This document shows positions 53,367 to 63,120 of a stretch of 64,000 bases of DNA, piece after piece. The translations under genes and the position numbers were made by a program. The stretch is from Pseudomonadota bacterium (lineage in GTDB: Bacteria > Pseudomonadota > Gammaproteobacteria > Xanthomonadales > Rhodanobacteraceae). Each line of letters starts with the position of its first letter. Position 1 is the first letter of the stretch. Under the pieces are notes generated by a model. That model saw nothing but the letters and a program-made list of their open reading frames with translations. It searched no databases and was not told the origin of the DNA. The DNA lies in NCBI GenBank assembly GCA_018240465.1, contig JAFEFS010000068.1, forward strand, positions 1 to 64,000. The letters are read 5' to 3'.

Positions 53367-56300
53367 ATGCTGATATCCGTCCGTGCCAAGGTCCTTCCCG
53401 TTGCCATCGCCGCATTGCTTGCGGTCTCCACGGCCAACGCCCAGAACATCACCACCTCCGGCATCAACGGTCGCGTGCTCGACGCCGCCGGCAAGCCGGT
53501 CGCGGGGGCCACGGTGACGATCGTGCATCGCCCCTCGGGCACGACCAAGGAAGTGAACACCGACGCCGACGGCCGCTACAGCGCGCAGGGCCTGCGCGTC
53601 GGCGGGCCGTTCGACGTCGTCGCCAACCGGGGCGGCGCCAAGGTCGCCGAGCAGGATGACGTCTACCTGCAGCTGGGCCAGCCGGCCTCGATCAATCTCG
53701 CCGCAGCGAGCGCTGCGAGCACGACGCTTGAAGGTGTCACCGTGACTGCCTCGGCGCTGGCGACGACGTTCGCTTCGGACAACCGCGGTTTGTCGACGAC
53801 GCTGACCCAGGCGCAACTGCAGGCCACGCCGCAAGGCAACCGCTCGATCGACGACGTGGTGCGCATGGACCCGCGCATCACCGTGATGGATCAGGGCCTG
53901 GGCTCGGTTTCGGCGCTCGGCATGAACAACCGCTACAACAACGTCGCCGTCGACGGCGTCACCCAGGGCGATCCGTTCGGCCTCAACAAGAACGGCCTGC
54001 CCTATCTCAAGTCGCCGATTTCGCCCGAGGCCATCGCCGAGTACAACATCTCCACGGCGAATTACGACGTGATCAGCGATGTGGTCGGCGCCGACGTCAA
54101 CGCGGTGACCAAGTCGGGTACCAACGATTTCCACGGCTCGGCCTACTACGCCTACCGCAACGCCAACCATCTCGTCGGCGACGCGGGTTGGCTGCCCTCG
54201 AGCAATCCGGGCTACAAGTACAACGGCTACGACAAGGACGCGACCTACGGCTTCACCCTCGGCGGCCCGATCATCAAGGACAAGCTGTTCTTCTTCCTCA
54301 ACGCGGAAAAGGAGAAGACCACGGGGATCGGCGCCGACTCCGCCAACGGTCTCGACTATTCACTGGGCAGCGGCGCTTCGACGTCGACGAAAGTCTCGCC
54401 CGGAGACGTGCAGAAAATCATCGACATCGCGACCAAGCTCGGCCTGAAGCCGGGCACGTTCGGCGGTTCGTCGGCGCTGGTCTACGACGACAAGCGCTAT
54501 CTGGCCAAGGTCGACTGGAACATCGTCGATGGCCATCGCGCGAGCTTCAGCTACCAGAGCAGCAAGGAATCCCAGCCTGCGGTCGGCGGCAACAGTCCGA
54601 CCAGCATCGGCCTGTCGAGCTACGTGTGGACCAAGGCGATCAAGACCGACAACTACGTCGCCCAGTTGTTCGACGACTGGACCGAAAACTTCTCGACCGA
54701 ACTGAAGATCGGCTACCAGAAATTCGTCCAGGACACGACCGCGCCATACCAGCAGCCACAGGTCAGCGTGAATCTCGATCCGGCCGGCAAGGGTCCCACG
54801 GTTTACCTCGGCGAAGAGCAGTACCGCCACTACAACCACATCGACACGAAGAAGACCTCGGTGTTTTTCGCCGCCACGTACGCGCTCGGCGAGCACCAGT
54901 TCAAGGCCGGCATCGACTACGTGCAGAACAAGATCGTCAACCTGTTCGGCCAGTCCGAGTTCGGCGTATACAGCTTCTGGGGCCTCAACAATTTCGCCGC
55001 GGCCAACTACAACTCGTACCTGCTGTTCCACCCCGCTCCGGGCTTCACGATCAACGACATCGCGGGCAAGTGGACGTATACCCAGTACAACCCGTTCATC
55101 CAGGACACCTGGCAGGCGACCGACGCGCTGTCGCTGCAATTCGGTCTACGCTGGAACATCCCCGAGGCGAACAAGCCACCGGTATACAATGCGGCATTCG
55201 CCGCTGCGTTCGGCTATCCGAACAACTACACGATCAAGTCGAAGAACGGCCTGGTCGAGCCGCGCGTGTCGTTCAACTATCAGTTCGACAGCGAATACAA
55301 GACGCAGCTTCGTGGCGGCGTCGGCGTGTTCCAGACCGTGCCGCCCGCGGTGTGGCTGACCAACCCGTACCAGAACAACGGCATCACCACGCTTTCGTAC
55401 ACGAACTTCGATCCGTCGAAGGCGCCGTTCAGCCCGGATCCGTTCCACCAGCCGATTCCGGTGGGTGGTGGCGCAGGATCGGTCGACACGGTCGCGAAGA
55501 ATTTCAAACTGCCCAGCGTGATCAAGACCAGCATTGCGCTCGATCGCGAGTTGCCGTGGTGGGGCCTCGTCGCCTCGGCCGAGTACGCACATGTCGAAGT
55601 GCAAAATGCGATTCTCTATCAGGCGATCAACTTCGGCGCGCCGACCGGCATCCTGCCTGATGGCCGCGAGCAATTCTGGAAAATTCCCGGCGAAGCGCCG
55701 AAGACGGCCGACCAGCTCGCCAACCAGAATCGCAAATTCGGTACCTCATCGACCCTGCTGACCAACACCAGCGAGGGCAAATCCGACAGCTTCACCCTCG
55801 GCGTGACCAAGCCGTTCACCGATGGCCTGTCGGGCGATGTGTCGGTCACGTTCAACCACGCCACCGACGTCGATCCGGGCACCGACACGATCGCGTTCGA
55901 CGGCTACCGCCGCATCGCGCGCATCAATCCGAACAGCCGCCAGGTGGCCACCTCGAACTACAACGTCGCGCGCAGCTTCAAGGCCGCGTTGAACTGGAAG
56001 CACAACTTCTTCGGCAACTACGCGACGCAGGTATCCACGTACTACAACGGCCGCACCGGCAACCCGTACACGTGGGTATTCTCGAACGACGCCAACGGCG
56101 ACAGCGTCGCCGGCTGGGATCCGGTCTACATACCGACCGCGAACGATCCGAAGGTCGCATTCGCGGCGGGCACCAGCCCGGCCGTGATCCAGCAGTTCAA
56201 CGACTACCTCGCGAACGACAAGTACCTGCGCGGACACCGTGGCCAGATCGCCGGCCGCAACGGCGCACGCACACCATGGATCAATACGCTGGATCTGGGC

Positions 56301-56606
56301 CTGCAGCAGGAAATCCCGGGCATCTTCGCCGGCAACAAGGGCATCTTCCGTCTGGACATCTTCAACTTCCTCAACTTGCTCAACAAGAAGTGGGGCGACC
56401 AGCAGAACACCGGCATCTACCCCACGCGCACGCTCGCAGCGTATTCGGGTGTGAACGCCCAAGGCCAGTATGTCTACACCCTGCCGACCAACAAGGCCGG
56501 CAACTTCGCCCCGCAGGCGCTGCAGGTCTACGACGGCGGTTTCTACGATCCAAGCCGTGTCGTCTCGCGCTGGTCGATGATGGCGACGGTAAAGTACACG
56601 TTCTGA
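53367..56606 (+). CDS. Oar-like TonB-dependent receptor with carboxypeptidase-regulatory domain
   Basis: A 1079-residue outer-membrane protein. Signal peptide about 1-26 (KVLPVAIAALLAVSTANAQ), then a carboxypeptidase-regulatory-like domain (GINGRVLDAAGKPVAGATVTIVHRPSG, about 30-105). The plug follows (QLQATPQGNRSIDDVVRMDPRI, SALGMNNRYNNVAVDGVTQGDPFGL, ISPEAIAEYNIS) with a long barrel that ends WSMMATVKYTF. This is the Oar type, thought to take up peptides or carry extracellular proteins. ATG 53367 has an AAGGA ribosome site; TTG 53343 is an alternative. A rho-independent terminator follows at 56631. No operon partner precedes it. Confidence 0.93.
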   Translation: MLISVRAKVLPVAIAALLAVSTANAQNITTSGINGRVLDAAGKPVAGATVTIVHRPSGTTKEVNTDADGRYSAQGLRVGGPFDVVANRGGAKVAEQDDVYLQLGQPASINLAAASAASTTLEGVTVTASALATTFASDNRGLSTTLTQAQLQATPQGNRSIDDVVRMDPRITVMDQGLGSVSALGMNNRYNNVAVDGVTQGDPFGLNKNGLPYLKSPISPEAIAEYNISTANYDVISDVVGADVNAVTKSGTNDFHGSAYYAYRNANHLVGDAGWLPSSNPGYKYNGYDKDATYGFTLGGPIIKDKLFFFLNAEKEKTTGIGADSANGLDYSLGSGASTSTKVSPGDVQKIIDIATKLGLKPGTFGGSSALVYDDKRYLAKVDWNIVDGHRASFSYQSSKESQPAVGGNSPTSIGLSSYVWTKAIKTDNYVAQLFDDWTENFSTELKIGYQKFVQDTTAPYQQPQVSVNLDPAGKGPTVYLGEEQYRHYNHIDTKKTSVFFAATYALGEHQFKAGIDYVQNKIVNLFGQSEFGVYSFWGLNNFAAANYNSYLLFHPAPGFTINDIAGKWTYTQYNPFIQDTWQATDALSLQFGLRWNIPEANKPPVYNAAFAAAFGYPNNYTIKSKNGLVEPRVSFNYQFDSEYKTQLRGGVGVFQTVPPAVWLTNPYQNNGITTLSYTNFDPSKAPFSPDPFHQPIPVGGGAGSVDTVAKNFKLPSVIKTSIALDRELPWWGLVASAEYAHVEVQNAILYQAINFGAPTGILPDGREQFWKIPGEAPKTADQLANQNRKFGTSSTLLTNTSEGKSDSFTLGVTKPFTDGLSGDVSVTFNHATDVDPGTDTIAFDGYRRIARINPNSRQVATSNYNVARSFKAALNWKHNFFGNYATQVSTYYNGRTGNPYTWVFSNDANGDSVAGWDPVYIPTANDPKVAFAAGTSPAVIQQFNDYLANDKYLRGHRGQIAGRNGARTPWINTLDLGLQQEIPGIFAGNKGIFRLDIFNFLNLLNKKWGDQQNTGIYPTRTLAAYSGVNAQGQYVYTLPTNKAGNFAPQALQVYDGGFYDPSRVVSRWSMMATVKYTF

Positions 56607-56630
56607 TCCATTGGCATACCTGAACCGCGG

Positions 56631-56658
56631 AAACGGCCCGCCCTGCGCGGGCCGTTTT
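56631..56658 (+). terminator. Rho-independent terminator after the Oar-like receptor gene
   Basis: AAACGGCCCG (56631-56640), loop CCCTGCG, CGGGCCGTTT (56648-56657), then a short T-run. The A-stretch before the stem makes it possibly bidirectional. It ends the receptor transcript 25 bases after the stop codon. Confidence 0.85.
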
Positions 56659-56779
56659 CGTTCCGGGTCCCGTTTCCACGCGAGGCACGACGCCCCATGT
56701 CGACGCTCAGCACGACCTGCCTCTCGACAGCGGCACGCGAGTTCGCCATGCTCGCGGCTGAAGACTGGGAAGTCCGTGC

Positions 56780-58132
56780 ATGTCCGAACAACCCGTGACC
56801 GCTTCTGCCCCCCCGGCTCCGGGCTACCTGCGCCGCCTCGGCGTCTGGGACGCGAGCATGATCGTGGTCGGCGGCGTGATCGGCTCGGGCATCTTTCGCG
56901 TACCGGCGGCCGTGGCGAAACAGACCGGTTCCGGGGCCGAACAGCTCGTCGCCTGGGCCATCGGCGGAGTCATCGCGCTGATCGGCGCGCTGTCCTACGC
57001 CGAACTCGGCGCGCGCCGGCCGAACGCAGGCGGCGGCTACGTCTACCTGCGCGAGGCGTTCGGACTCATCGTCGCCTTCGTCTACGGCTGGAACCTGCTC
57101 GTCGTGAATCACTCCGGTGCGATCGCCGCCGTCTCCACCGTGTTCGTCGAGTACTTCGGTGCCGCGCTCGGCGTGAAGATCGCCAACCCTGCGCCGTGGG
57201 CGGTCGGCACGATCGTGTTCCTGACCGGAATCAACTGGTTCGGCATCCGCGCGGGATCGTGGCTGCAGAACGTGCTGACCGTGCTCAAGCTGCTCGCGCT
57301 TGCGCTCCTGATCGCGGTCGGCCTCGCGTTCGGCGGCGCGCCCGCACCCGCTACGCCACCGCCCCCGCTGCAGCCGTTGACCTTCATCGGCGCGCTGATG
57401 CCGGTGCTGTTCTCGTACGGCGGTTGGTACTACGTCAACGATATCGCCGGCGAGATCCGCGATCCGCGGCGCAACCTGCCGCGCGCGCTGGTGCTCGGCA
57501 TGCTGCTTGTCGCCACCTGCTACGTCCTCGCCAACGCGGCATATCTCGCCGTGCTCGGCCACGCCGGCCTCGCCGCGAGCGCCGCGCCCGCGGCCGACGC
57601 GATGCGCCAAATATTCGGCGAGCCCGGGGCACGCCTGATCGCGCTCGGCATCGCGATCTCCACCCTGGGCTTCGTCAACATCTCGCTGGCCGCGGCTGCG
57701 CGCGTGTTCCAGGTCATGGCATCCGACGGTGTGTTCTTCCGCTTTGCCGCCACACTGCATCCGCGCTGGCATTCGCCGAACGTTGCGCTGCTGATGCTCG
57801 CCGCGTGGGCCTGCGTGCTTGCGCTGACCGGCACCTTCGAGCAATTGCTGAACTATTCGACCGTCGGCGACTGGATCGGCATCGCCGCCGTAATCGCTAC
57901 CCTGTTCTGGTACCGGCGCAGATGCGCCGACGATGCCGCCGCGCCGGCATTCCGCGTACCCCTGTATCCATTGCTGCCAATCTTTTTCCTCGTCGTCGTT
58001 GCCTGGGTCGTCGCCACCACCGTATGGGAGAATCCTCACGATGCGGGCATGGGCGTGCTGATCACCCTGGTCGGAATCCCCATCTACTGGTACTGGACGC
58101 GCCGCCGGCGTACGACGGATACGCGCGGATGA
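56780..58132 (+). CDS. APC-family amino acid permease
   Basis: An inner-membrane transporter of 450 residues with about 12 helices. The first helix carries the family's substrate-binding motif MIVVGGVIGSGIF, then LIGALSYAELGARRPNAGGGYVYLREAFG. Further motifs: LTGINWFGIRAG, SYGGWYYVNDIAGEIRDPRRNLPRAL and ISTLGFVNISLAAAARVFQVMA. It belongs to the L-type (LAT-like) amino acid transporter group. The substrate is not clear. It follows the Oar-like receptor after a terminator, so it has its own promoter. Confidence 0.92.
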   Translation: MSEQPVTASAPPAPGYLRRLGVWDASMIVVGGVIGSGIFRVPAAVAKQTGSGAEQLVAWAIGGVIALIGALSYAELGARRPNAGGGYVYLREAFGLIVAFVYGWNLLVVNHSGAIAAVSTVFVEYFGAALGVKIANPAPWAVGTIVFLTGINWFGIRAGSWLQNVLTVLKLLALALLIAVGLAFGGAPAPATPPPPLQPLTFIGALMPVLFSYGGWYYVNDIAGEIRDPRRNLPRALVLGMLLVATCYVLANAAYLAVLGHAGLAASAAPAADAMRQIFGEPGARLIALGIAISTLGFVNISLAAAARVFQVMASDGVFFRFAATLHPRWHSPNVALLMLAAWACVLALTGTFEQLLNYSTVGDWIGIAAVIATLFWYRRRCADDAAAPAFRVPLYPLLPIFFLVVVAWVVATTVWENPHDAGMGVLITLVGIPIYWYWTRRRRTTDTRG

Positions 58133-58276
58133 ACGAAACAACGCGCGAACACGCCGGATCGGGAGCGACGCGCCGCCAATGGCCCGAAGCACGGGTCGCG
58201 GATGCGGCAGGTCGATAACGAGCACCGACCCGCGCGATCCCGTTATCATGGCGCCCTCGCCGAACGCCGCCGCACC

Positions 58277-58936
58277 ATGCCCCGCCTGTACCTGCAACGC
58301 TACCTGATCACCGGTCTGCTCACTTTCATTCCGCTGTGGCTGACCTTCCTGGTGTTCGCCTTCGTCGTCAGCGTGCTCTCGCATGTCGGCGCGCCGGTGG
58401 TCGCCGCAACGTTCGCGTTGATCAGCGCGATTTTTCCCGCCGCGGCCGAATGGCTGGGCCAGGAATGGTTCCGTTCGATCGTCGCCTTCATCGGCACGAT
58501 CGTCGCGCTGTACCTGCTCGGCTTCGCCACGAGCCGCATGCTCGGCCAGCGCCTGCTCGCCGCGTTCGAGCGTCTGATCGCGCGCATCCCGCTCGCACAG
58601 ACGATCTACGGTGGCTCGAAGAAGCTGATGACGATGATGCAGAGCAAGCCGGGCGGTACGCAGCGCGTGGTGCTGATCGGCTTCCCCGCGCCAACGCTGA
58701 AGACATTCGGTTTCGTCACGCGCACGTTTCTCGACGGCACGGGTCGCGAGATGGCCGCGGTGTACGTGCCGACGACGCCGAATCCGACCGGCGGCTATCT
58801 CGAGATCGTGCCGCTGGACGAGCTCGTGGCGACCGACTGGAGCGTCGACCAGGCGATGGCCTTCATCCTTTCGGGCGGCGCCGCCGGTCCCGACAAGCTG
58901 CCCGACATTCCGGCGCACGGTCATCCGCAGCCGTGA
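58277..58936 (+). CDS. DUF502 family membrane protein
   Basis: A 219-residue inner-membrane protein with two membrane helices near the N-terminus (LITGLLTFIPLWLTFLVFAFVV and SIVAFIGTIVALYLLGFAT). After these comes the conserved soluble segment IPLAQTIYGGSKKLMTMM, then VLIGFPAPTLKTFGFVTR and YVPTTPNPTGGYLEIVPLDEL. This is the DUF502 family, of unknown function and found in bacteria and plants. Start ATG at 58277, 58 bases downstream of the palindrome-free gap. Confidence 0.9.
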   Translation: MPRLYLQRYLITGLLTFIPLWLTFLVFAFVVSVLSHVGAPVVAATFALISAIFPAAAEWLGQEWFRSIVAFIGTIVALYLLGFATSRMLGQRLLAAFERLIARIPLAQTIYGGSKKLMTMMQSKPGGTQRVVLIGFPAPTLKTFGFVTRTFLDGTGREMAAVYVPTTPNPTGGYLEIVPLDELVATDWSVDQAMAFILSGGAAGPDKLPDIPAHGHPQP

Positions 58937-59080
58937 TGCGACGACTGCGGTGACGGGCGCCGCGCCTTTACGGCGCTGGGCCCGAATTCGGCGCGCATGC
59001 CTTTCGGCACTGCCCGCAACGGAAAGAACCCGTCAAAGTACGTACCGAACGCAGTCTCCTGCCTTCAACATCTTGTCATT

Positions 59081-59109
59081 CGGCCGGGGTCTCGCCGGCC
59101 GTTTTTTTT
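59081..59109 (+). terminator. Rho-independent terminator upstream of the M13 peptidase gene
   Basis: CGGCCGG (59081-59087), a short loop, CCGGCCG (59095-59101) and a run of eight T. It lies 145 bases after the DUF502 stop, too far for a simple end of that gene, so it may close a long 3' end or a small RNA. Confidence 0.85.
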
Positions 59110-59195
59110 GTGCATGACTTTCTGCACTGCTGCACGCCGTCTCCAGCCCCTACCGTGACCTGTCGCAAACCTTCTGCAACCCGGGAGAATTCGCC

Positions 59196-61241
59196 ATGAT
59201 CCATCGCCTGCGCACGTCGCTCGCCGCCGCCGTCGTCTTCGCGCTCAGCGGCAGTGCATACGCGCTTCCGCCGACCGTGAACAGCGCCTTCGATCCCGCC
59301 TCGCTGGATGCACGCTTCAAGCCCTGTGACGACTTCTACGACTATGTCAACGCGAAATGGATCGCAGCCAATCCGATCCCGGGCGACCGTACGCGCTGGG
59401 GTACGTTCGACGAGTTGCGCGAGGCCAGCCTCAACGCGCAGCACAAGCTGATCGAAGATCCATCGATCGCATCCGCGGCCAGGGGCACGATCGAGCAGAA
59501 GCTCGGCGATTTCTATGCGAGCGGCATGGACGAGGCGACGATCGAGAAAGCCGGCATCGCCCCGATCCGGCCCGAGCTCGCCAGGATCGCCGCGATCAAA
59601 TCTGCGAACGATCTCGCTGCATACATGATCGATGCGCATGCCCGCGGACTCGGCGGCTACTTCAGTTTCGGCGCCTACCCTGATTTCAAGAACTCGAGCG
59701 TGGTCATCGGCTTCGCCAGCGAAGACGGTCTCGGCCTGCCCGAGCGTGCCTACTACCTCGAGGACAAGCCGGACTACGTGAAGATCCGCGACGAATACCT
59801 CGCGCATATCGAGAAGACACTGGTCCTCTCCGGGATAAAAACCGAGGAGGCCAGGCAGGACGCGCAATGGATCATGGCGCTGGAAACGCGCGATGCGAAA
59901 GCCTCGCTATCGCCGATCGAGGCACGCGATCCGAAGAACCAATACCATTACGCAAGCGTCGCCGAGGCGGACGAGGCGACGCCGCATTTCTCGTGGGCGA
60001 AATTTCTCGCCGCGCAGGGACTCAAGGACGTGCAAGGCTTCTCGCTGTCGCATCCGCAGTGGTTTGCCGAATTCGACAAGATGCTGACCGAGGTGCCGGT
60101 TGCGCAATGGAAGGCCTACCTGCGCTTCCATGCGATCGACGATGCCGCGCCTTTCCTGTCGCGCGCCTTCGTCGAGGAACACTTCGATTTCGGCGCACAC
60201 AAGCTGCGCGGACAGAAGGAAATCGAGCCGCGCTGGAAGCGCGTGCTCGGGGCGGTGAACGGACAGATGGGCCAGGCGCTGGGCCAGCTCTACGTCAAGG
60301 AAAACTTTCCTCCCGAGGCAAAACAATCCGCAGAACGTCTTGTCGCCAACTTGCAGGCCGCGCTCAAGCTGCGCATCGAGAAGCTCGACTGGATGTCCGA
60401 TGCAACCAAGGCCAAGGCGCTGGAAAAGCTGGCGGCGTTCAAGCCGAAGATCGGCTATCCGGACAAATGGCGCGACTGGACCGGTCTTGCGATCGCACGC
60501 ACCGGCTACGTCGACAATCTGCTCGCCGCGAGCAAATTCAACCACGACTGGCGCATGGGCCGCGTCGGCAAGCCGGTGGACAGGACCGAATGGGGCATGA
60601 CCCCGCAGACGGTGAATGCCTCATACTCGCCGCTGAAGAACGAGATCACGTTCCCCGCTGCGATCCTGCAGCCACCCTACTTCGACGCCAAGGCCGACGA
60701 CGCGCTCAACTACGGCGGCATCGGCGCGGTGATCGGCCACGAGATCACGCACGGTTTCGACGACAAGGGCAGCCAGTTCGACGCGCACGGCAACAACAGC
60801 AATTGGTGGACCGACGCCGATCGCCAACAGTTCACCGCACGCGCCGACAGGCTCGTCGCCCAGTTCGACGGCTACGTCGCGCTCGAGGACATCCACGTCA
60901 AGGGCAAGCTCACGCTCGGCGAGAACATCGCCGACCTCGGCGGCCTCAACGTCGCCTACGACGCGCTGCAGATCGCGCTGAAGCAGAATCCGGCCGAGGC
61001 CGCATCGAAGATCGACGGTTTCAGCCAGGACCAGCGCTTCTTCCTCAACTTCGCGCGCCTGTGGCGCACGAACACGCTGCCAGCCACCGCCAAGGTCAAT
61101 CTCAACACCGACCCGCACGCGCCGGGCCAGTTCCGCGCGATCGCCGCACCTTCGAACATGCCCGCGTTCGCGCAGGCGTTCTCGTGCAAGACCGGCGATG
61201 CGATGGTGCGCGCGGGCGAGGCGCAGGTGAAGATCTGGTAG
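59196..61241 (+). CDS. M13-family zinc metallopeptidase (PepO/neprilysin-like)
   Basis: A periplasmic or secreted endopeptidase of 681 residues. The signal peptide is MIHRLRTSLAAAVVFALSGSAYA. The N-terminal helical domain has FKPCDDFYDYVNAKWIAANPIP, and the C-terminal catalytic domain NYGGIGAVIGHEITHGFDDKGSQFD supplies HExxH (zinc) with the ENIADLGGLNVAYDAL Glu ligand. VNASYSPLKNEITFPAAILQPP matches the substrate side. GGGAGAATTC is the ribosome site. It would digest small peptides, in keeping with the upstream Oar-like receptor and amino acid permease, though they are separate transcripts. Confidence 0.95.
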   Translation: MIHRLRTSLAAAVVFALSGSAYALPPTVNSAFDPASLDARFKPCDDFYDYVNAKWIAANPIPGDRTRWGTFDELREASLNAQHKLIEDPSIASAARGTIEQKLGDFYASGMDEATIEKAGIAPIRPELARIAAIKSANDLAAYMIDAHARGLGGYFSFGAYPDFKNSSVVIGFASEDGLGLPERAYYLEDKPDYVKIRDEYLAHIEKTLVLSGIKTEEARQDAQWIMALETRDAKASLSPIEARDPKNQYHYASVAEADEATPHFSWAKFLAAQGLKDVQGFSLSHPQWFAEFDKMLTEVPVAQWKAYLRFHAIDDAAPFLSRAFVEEHFDFGAHKLRGQKEIEPRWKRVLGAVNGQMGQALGQLYVKENFPPEAKQSAERLVANLQAALKLRIEKLDWMSDATKAKALEKLAAFKPKIGYPDKWRDWTGLAIARTGYVDNLLAASKFNHDWRMGRVGKPVDRTEWGMTPQTVNASYSPLKNEITFPAAILQPPYFDAKADDALNYGGIGAVIGHEITHGFDDKGSQFDAHGNNSNWWTDADRQQFTARADRLVAQFDGYVALEDIHVKGKLTLGENIADLGGLNVAYDALQIALKQNPAEAASKIDGFSQDQRFFLNFARLWRTNTLPATAKVNLNTDPHAPGQFRAIAAPSNMPAFAQAFSCKTGDAMVRAGEAQVKIW

Positions 61242-61274
61242 CACTTCGTCCCCACCCCACCGCGGGCAGAAGAC

Positions 61275-61310
61275 AAAAAAAAAGGGCGCGATTTCTCGCG
61301 CCCTTTTTTT
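61275..61310. terminator. Bidirectional rho-independent terminator
   Basis: A run of nine A (61275-61283) leads into GGGCGCG (61284-61290), loop ATTTCT, CGCGCCC (61297-61303), then a T-run to 61310. It serves both the peptidase gene and the convergent small lipoprotein gene. Confidence 0.92.
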
Positions 61311-61330
61311 GTGCGGAGAGGCGACTGAAC

Positions 61331-61813
61331 CTACTTGACCTGGAACGACGTCGTCGACAGCGTCTTTCCGTCGGAGACGACTTCGAGCGTGTAGTTGCCG
61401 ACCGGCCAGCCCGACGCCTTGGTCAACTTGTCGTCGATCGTGCCGGTGCTCGGCTCGGCGATCGTCTTGGCGTTGTCGGCAACCGTCTGGCCATCCTGGA
61501 ACTTCCAGCGCAGGTTGACCGCCAGGTTCGGCACCGTCGTCGTCAATGCGACTGTCGCGTAGATCGTGTCCTTGGTGGCGAAGCTGCCGACCGGCGCGCT
61601 GATCTTGCCGCTCGCATCGACGGCGTTGCCGAGCACGACCGAATTGACCTGTGCCGGCGCGGCGGGCGCCGGGGCGGGAGCAGGAGCGGGTGCGGCGGCC
61701 GCGGGAGCCGGTGCAGGCGCGGGTGCCGGCGCCTCTTTCTTGCCGCAAGCCGCCAGCGCGACGGCGCCGGCCAGAACGATGGTCAACGGGATGCGTTTGC
61801 TGAGCTTGTTCAT
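61331..61813 (-). CDS. Small lipoprotein with Ala-Pro linker
   Basis: A 160-residue lipoprotein: MNKLSKRIPLTIVLAGAVALAACGKK, lipobox Cys at 23. A long alternating Ala/Pro linker spans about 27-55 and would stand away from the membrane. The remaining about 100 residues look like an immunoglobulin-like beta domain (TIYATVALTTTVPNLAVNLRWKF, GNYTLEVVSDGKTLSTTSFQVK). Function unknown; similar linkers span the periplasm or hold a domain off the outer membrane. Terminator at 61275-61310 follows it. Confidence 0.82.
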   Translation of the reverse strand: MNKLSKRIPLTIVLAGAVALAACGKKEAPAPAPAPAPAAAAPAPAPAPAPAAPAQVNSVVLGNAVDASGKISAPVGSFATKDTIYATVALTTTVPNLAVNLRWKFQDGQTVADNAKTIAEPSTGTIDDKLTKASGWPVGNYTLEVVSDGKTLSTTSFQVK

Positions 61814-61952
61814 GGATACCCTCTTTCGTATGGATTCAAGTTTGCTCACCTCGAAAACCGCTGCGTGCCGGCAACCCGCCCTGCTCCAGGCAGGACCGGC
61901 TCTTCACGTGCTACGGTTTTTGGAGGTGCCGTTTGCCGCGCATGTACCGCGA

Positions 61953-62246
61953 TCAGGCTGTCGCCTTGGCCGAGGTGGGCGCCGCGGGAATCGTGAGCAC
62001 CTGTCCGGGATGGATCAGGTCGGGATTCTTGATCTTGTCGGTATTGGCGTCGAAGATCTTCTTCCATTGATTGGCGTCGCCATAGAAATGTTTCGCGATC
62101 TTCGACAAGCTGTCGCCGCCGACGACCGTATAGGTCTGGCTCGAAGGAGCGGAGCCTGCCGTCGATGCCGCGCTCGGCGTCGGCGTCATGTTGACCTTCA
62201 CTTCACTGTTGACGTCGGAAAAGTCCGCTTTCGGATCGTTGCTCAT
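61953..62246 (-). CDS. LysM-domain protein
   Basis: A 97-residue protein with one LysM domain at about 37-88: QTYTVVGGDSLSKIAKHFYGDANQWKKIFDANTDKIKNPDLIHPGQVLTIP. The first about 35 residues are polar and Thr/Ser/Pro-rich, and no signal peptide is seen, resembling the C-terminal half of E. coli YgaU (Kbp). It could bind peptidoglycan or potassium as YgaU does. AGGAGGA ribosome site upstream. Confidence 0.9.
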   Translation of the reverse strand: MSNDPKADFSDVNSEVKVNMTPTPSAASTAGSAPSSQTYTVVGGDSLSKIAKHFYGDANQWKKIFDANTDKIKNPDLIHPGQVLTIPAAPTSAKATA

Positions 62247-62285
62247 GAGCGATATGTCCTCCTGCCCTGGTGGGAAAATGCGATG

Positions 62286-62301
62286 CGGGTCTCAAGACCC
62301 G
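62286..62301. other. Short hairpin in the LysM upstream region
   Basis: Perfect arms CGGGTCT and AGACCCG around CA. It sits 40 bases before the LysM gene start, within its likely leader, and has no T-run. It could be a regulatory stem or merely chance in GC-rich sequence. Confidence 0.35.
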
Positions 62302-62457
62302 ACGCACCCGCACCATACACGTTTTTTCCTGCACTCGCATGCGTTTCCGCACACGAAAAATTCAGTTCGTGCACGGCTAACGATTACCTAACGAACCGGC
62401 ACGACAGCCAATGCAATTGCGCGCGCGCATGCATCGGCGTGAGGATTGAGTCATTCG

Positions 62458-63096
62458 TCAACCGCGCCGGCGCAACGCTTGTGCGCGCCACCAGCGCAGC
62501 AGCACGAAGCCCGCCGCCGCACCGCCGAGATGGGCGAAGTGGGCGACGCCCTCCTGCGTGCCGGTGACGCCGAGCACCAGCTCGACCGCCATGTAGCCGA
62601 GTACGGCGATCGGCGCCGGAATCGGCACCGGGAAGAAGATCATGATGATGCGTGCCGAAGGATAGATCATCGCGTAGGCGAGCATGATACCGAACACGCC
62701 GCCCGATGCGCCGAGCGTCGGATAGAAGTCGCCGGGCTTGAAGTAGTGGATCGTCGCCAGTTGCGCGAACGCCGCGCCGATCACGCAGACAAAGTAGAAA
62801 AAAGTATACCTGCGCGAACCCAGTGCCTGCTCAACCGGGCCGCCGAACATCCACAGCGCGAGCATGTTGAACGCGATATGCGTGATGCCGCCGTGCAGGA
62901 AGGCGTAGCTGACCACTTGCCACGGTGCGAAGGCGACGCGCAGCACGCTGCCGTCACCCAGCTCGAACAGACGCGAACCGTCGAGCGGCCACAGCGCGAA
63001 TTGCGCGATCAGCCAGTCGCCGGCCATCTGTTGCAGGAGGAAGATCAGCACGTTGGCGATCAGCAACGCGCGGGTGACGGGGGGAATGTTCTGCAT
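62458..63096 (-). CDS. Rhomboid-family intramembrane serine protease
   Basis: A 212-residue protease with six membrane helices. The catalytic serine is in LGASGGVFGIM (Ser about 127) and the partner histidine in VAHFAHLGGAAAGF. The helix-2 motif YAFLHGGITHIAFNMLALWMFG is standard. It begins MQNIPPVTRALLIANVLIFLLQQM. Rhomboids cleave membrane substrates; targets here are unknown. It lies 24 bases downstream of the alkyltransferase-like gene's stop, so the pair may be an operon. Confidence 0.95.
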   Translation of the reverse strand: MQNIPPVTRALLIANVLIFLLQQMAGDWLIAQFALWPLDGSRLFELGDGSVLRVAFAPWQVVSYAFLHGGITHIAFNMLALWMFGGPVEQALGSRRYTFFYFVCVIGAAFAQLATIHYFKPGDFYPTLGASGGVFGIMLAYAMIYPSARIIMIFFPVPIPAPIAVLGYMAVELVLGVTGTQEGVAHFAHLGGAAAGFVLLRWWRAQALRRRG

Positions 63097-63120
63097 TGGA
63101 TCGTTGTCTTTGCGGGGGAT

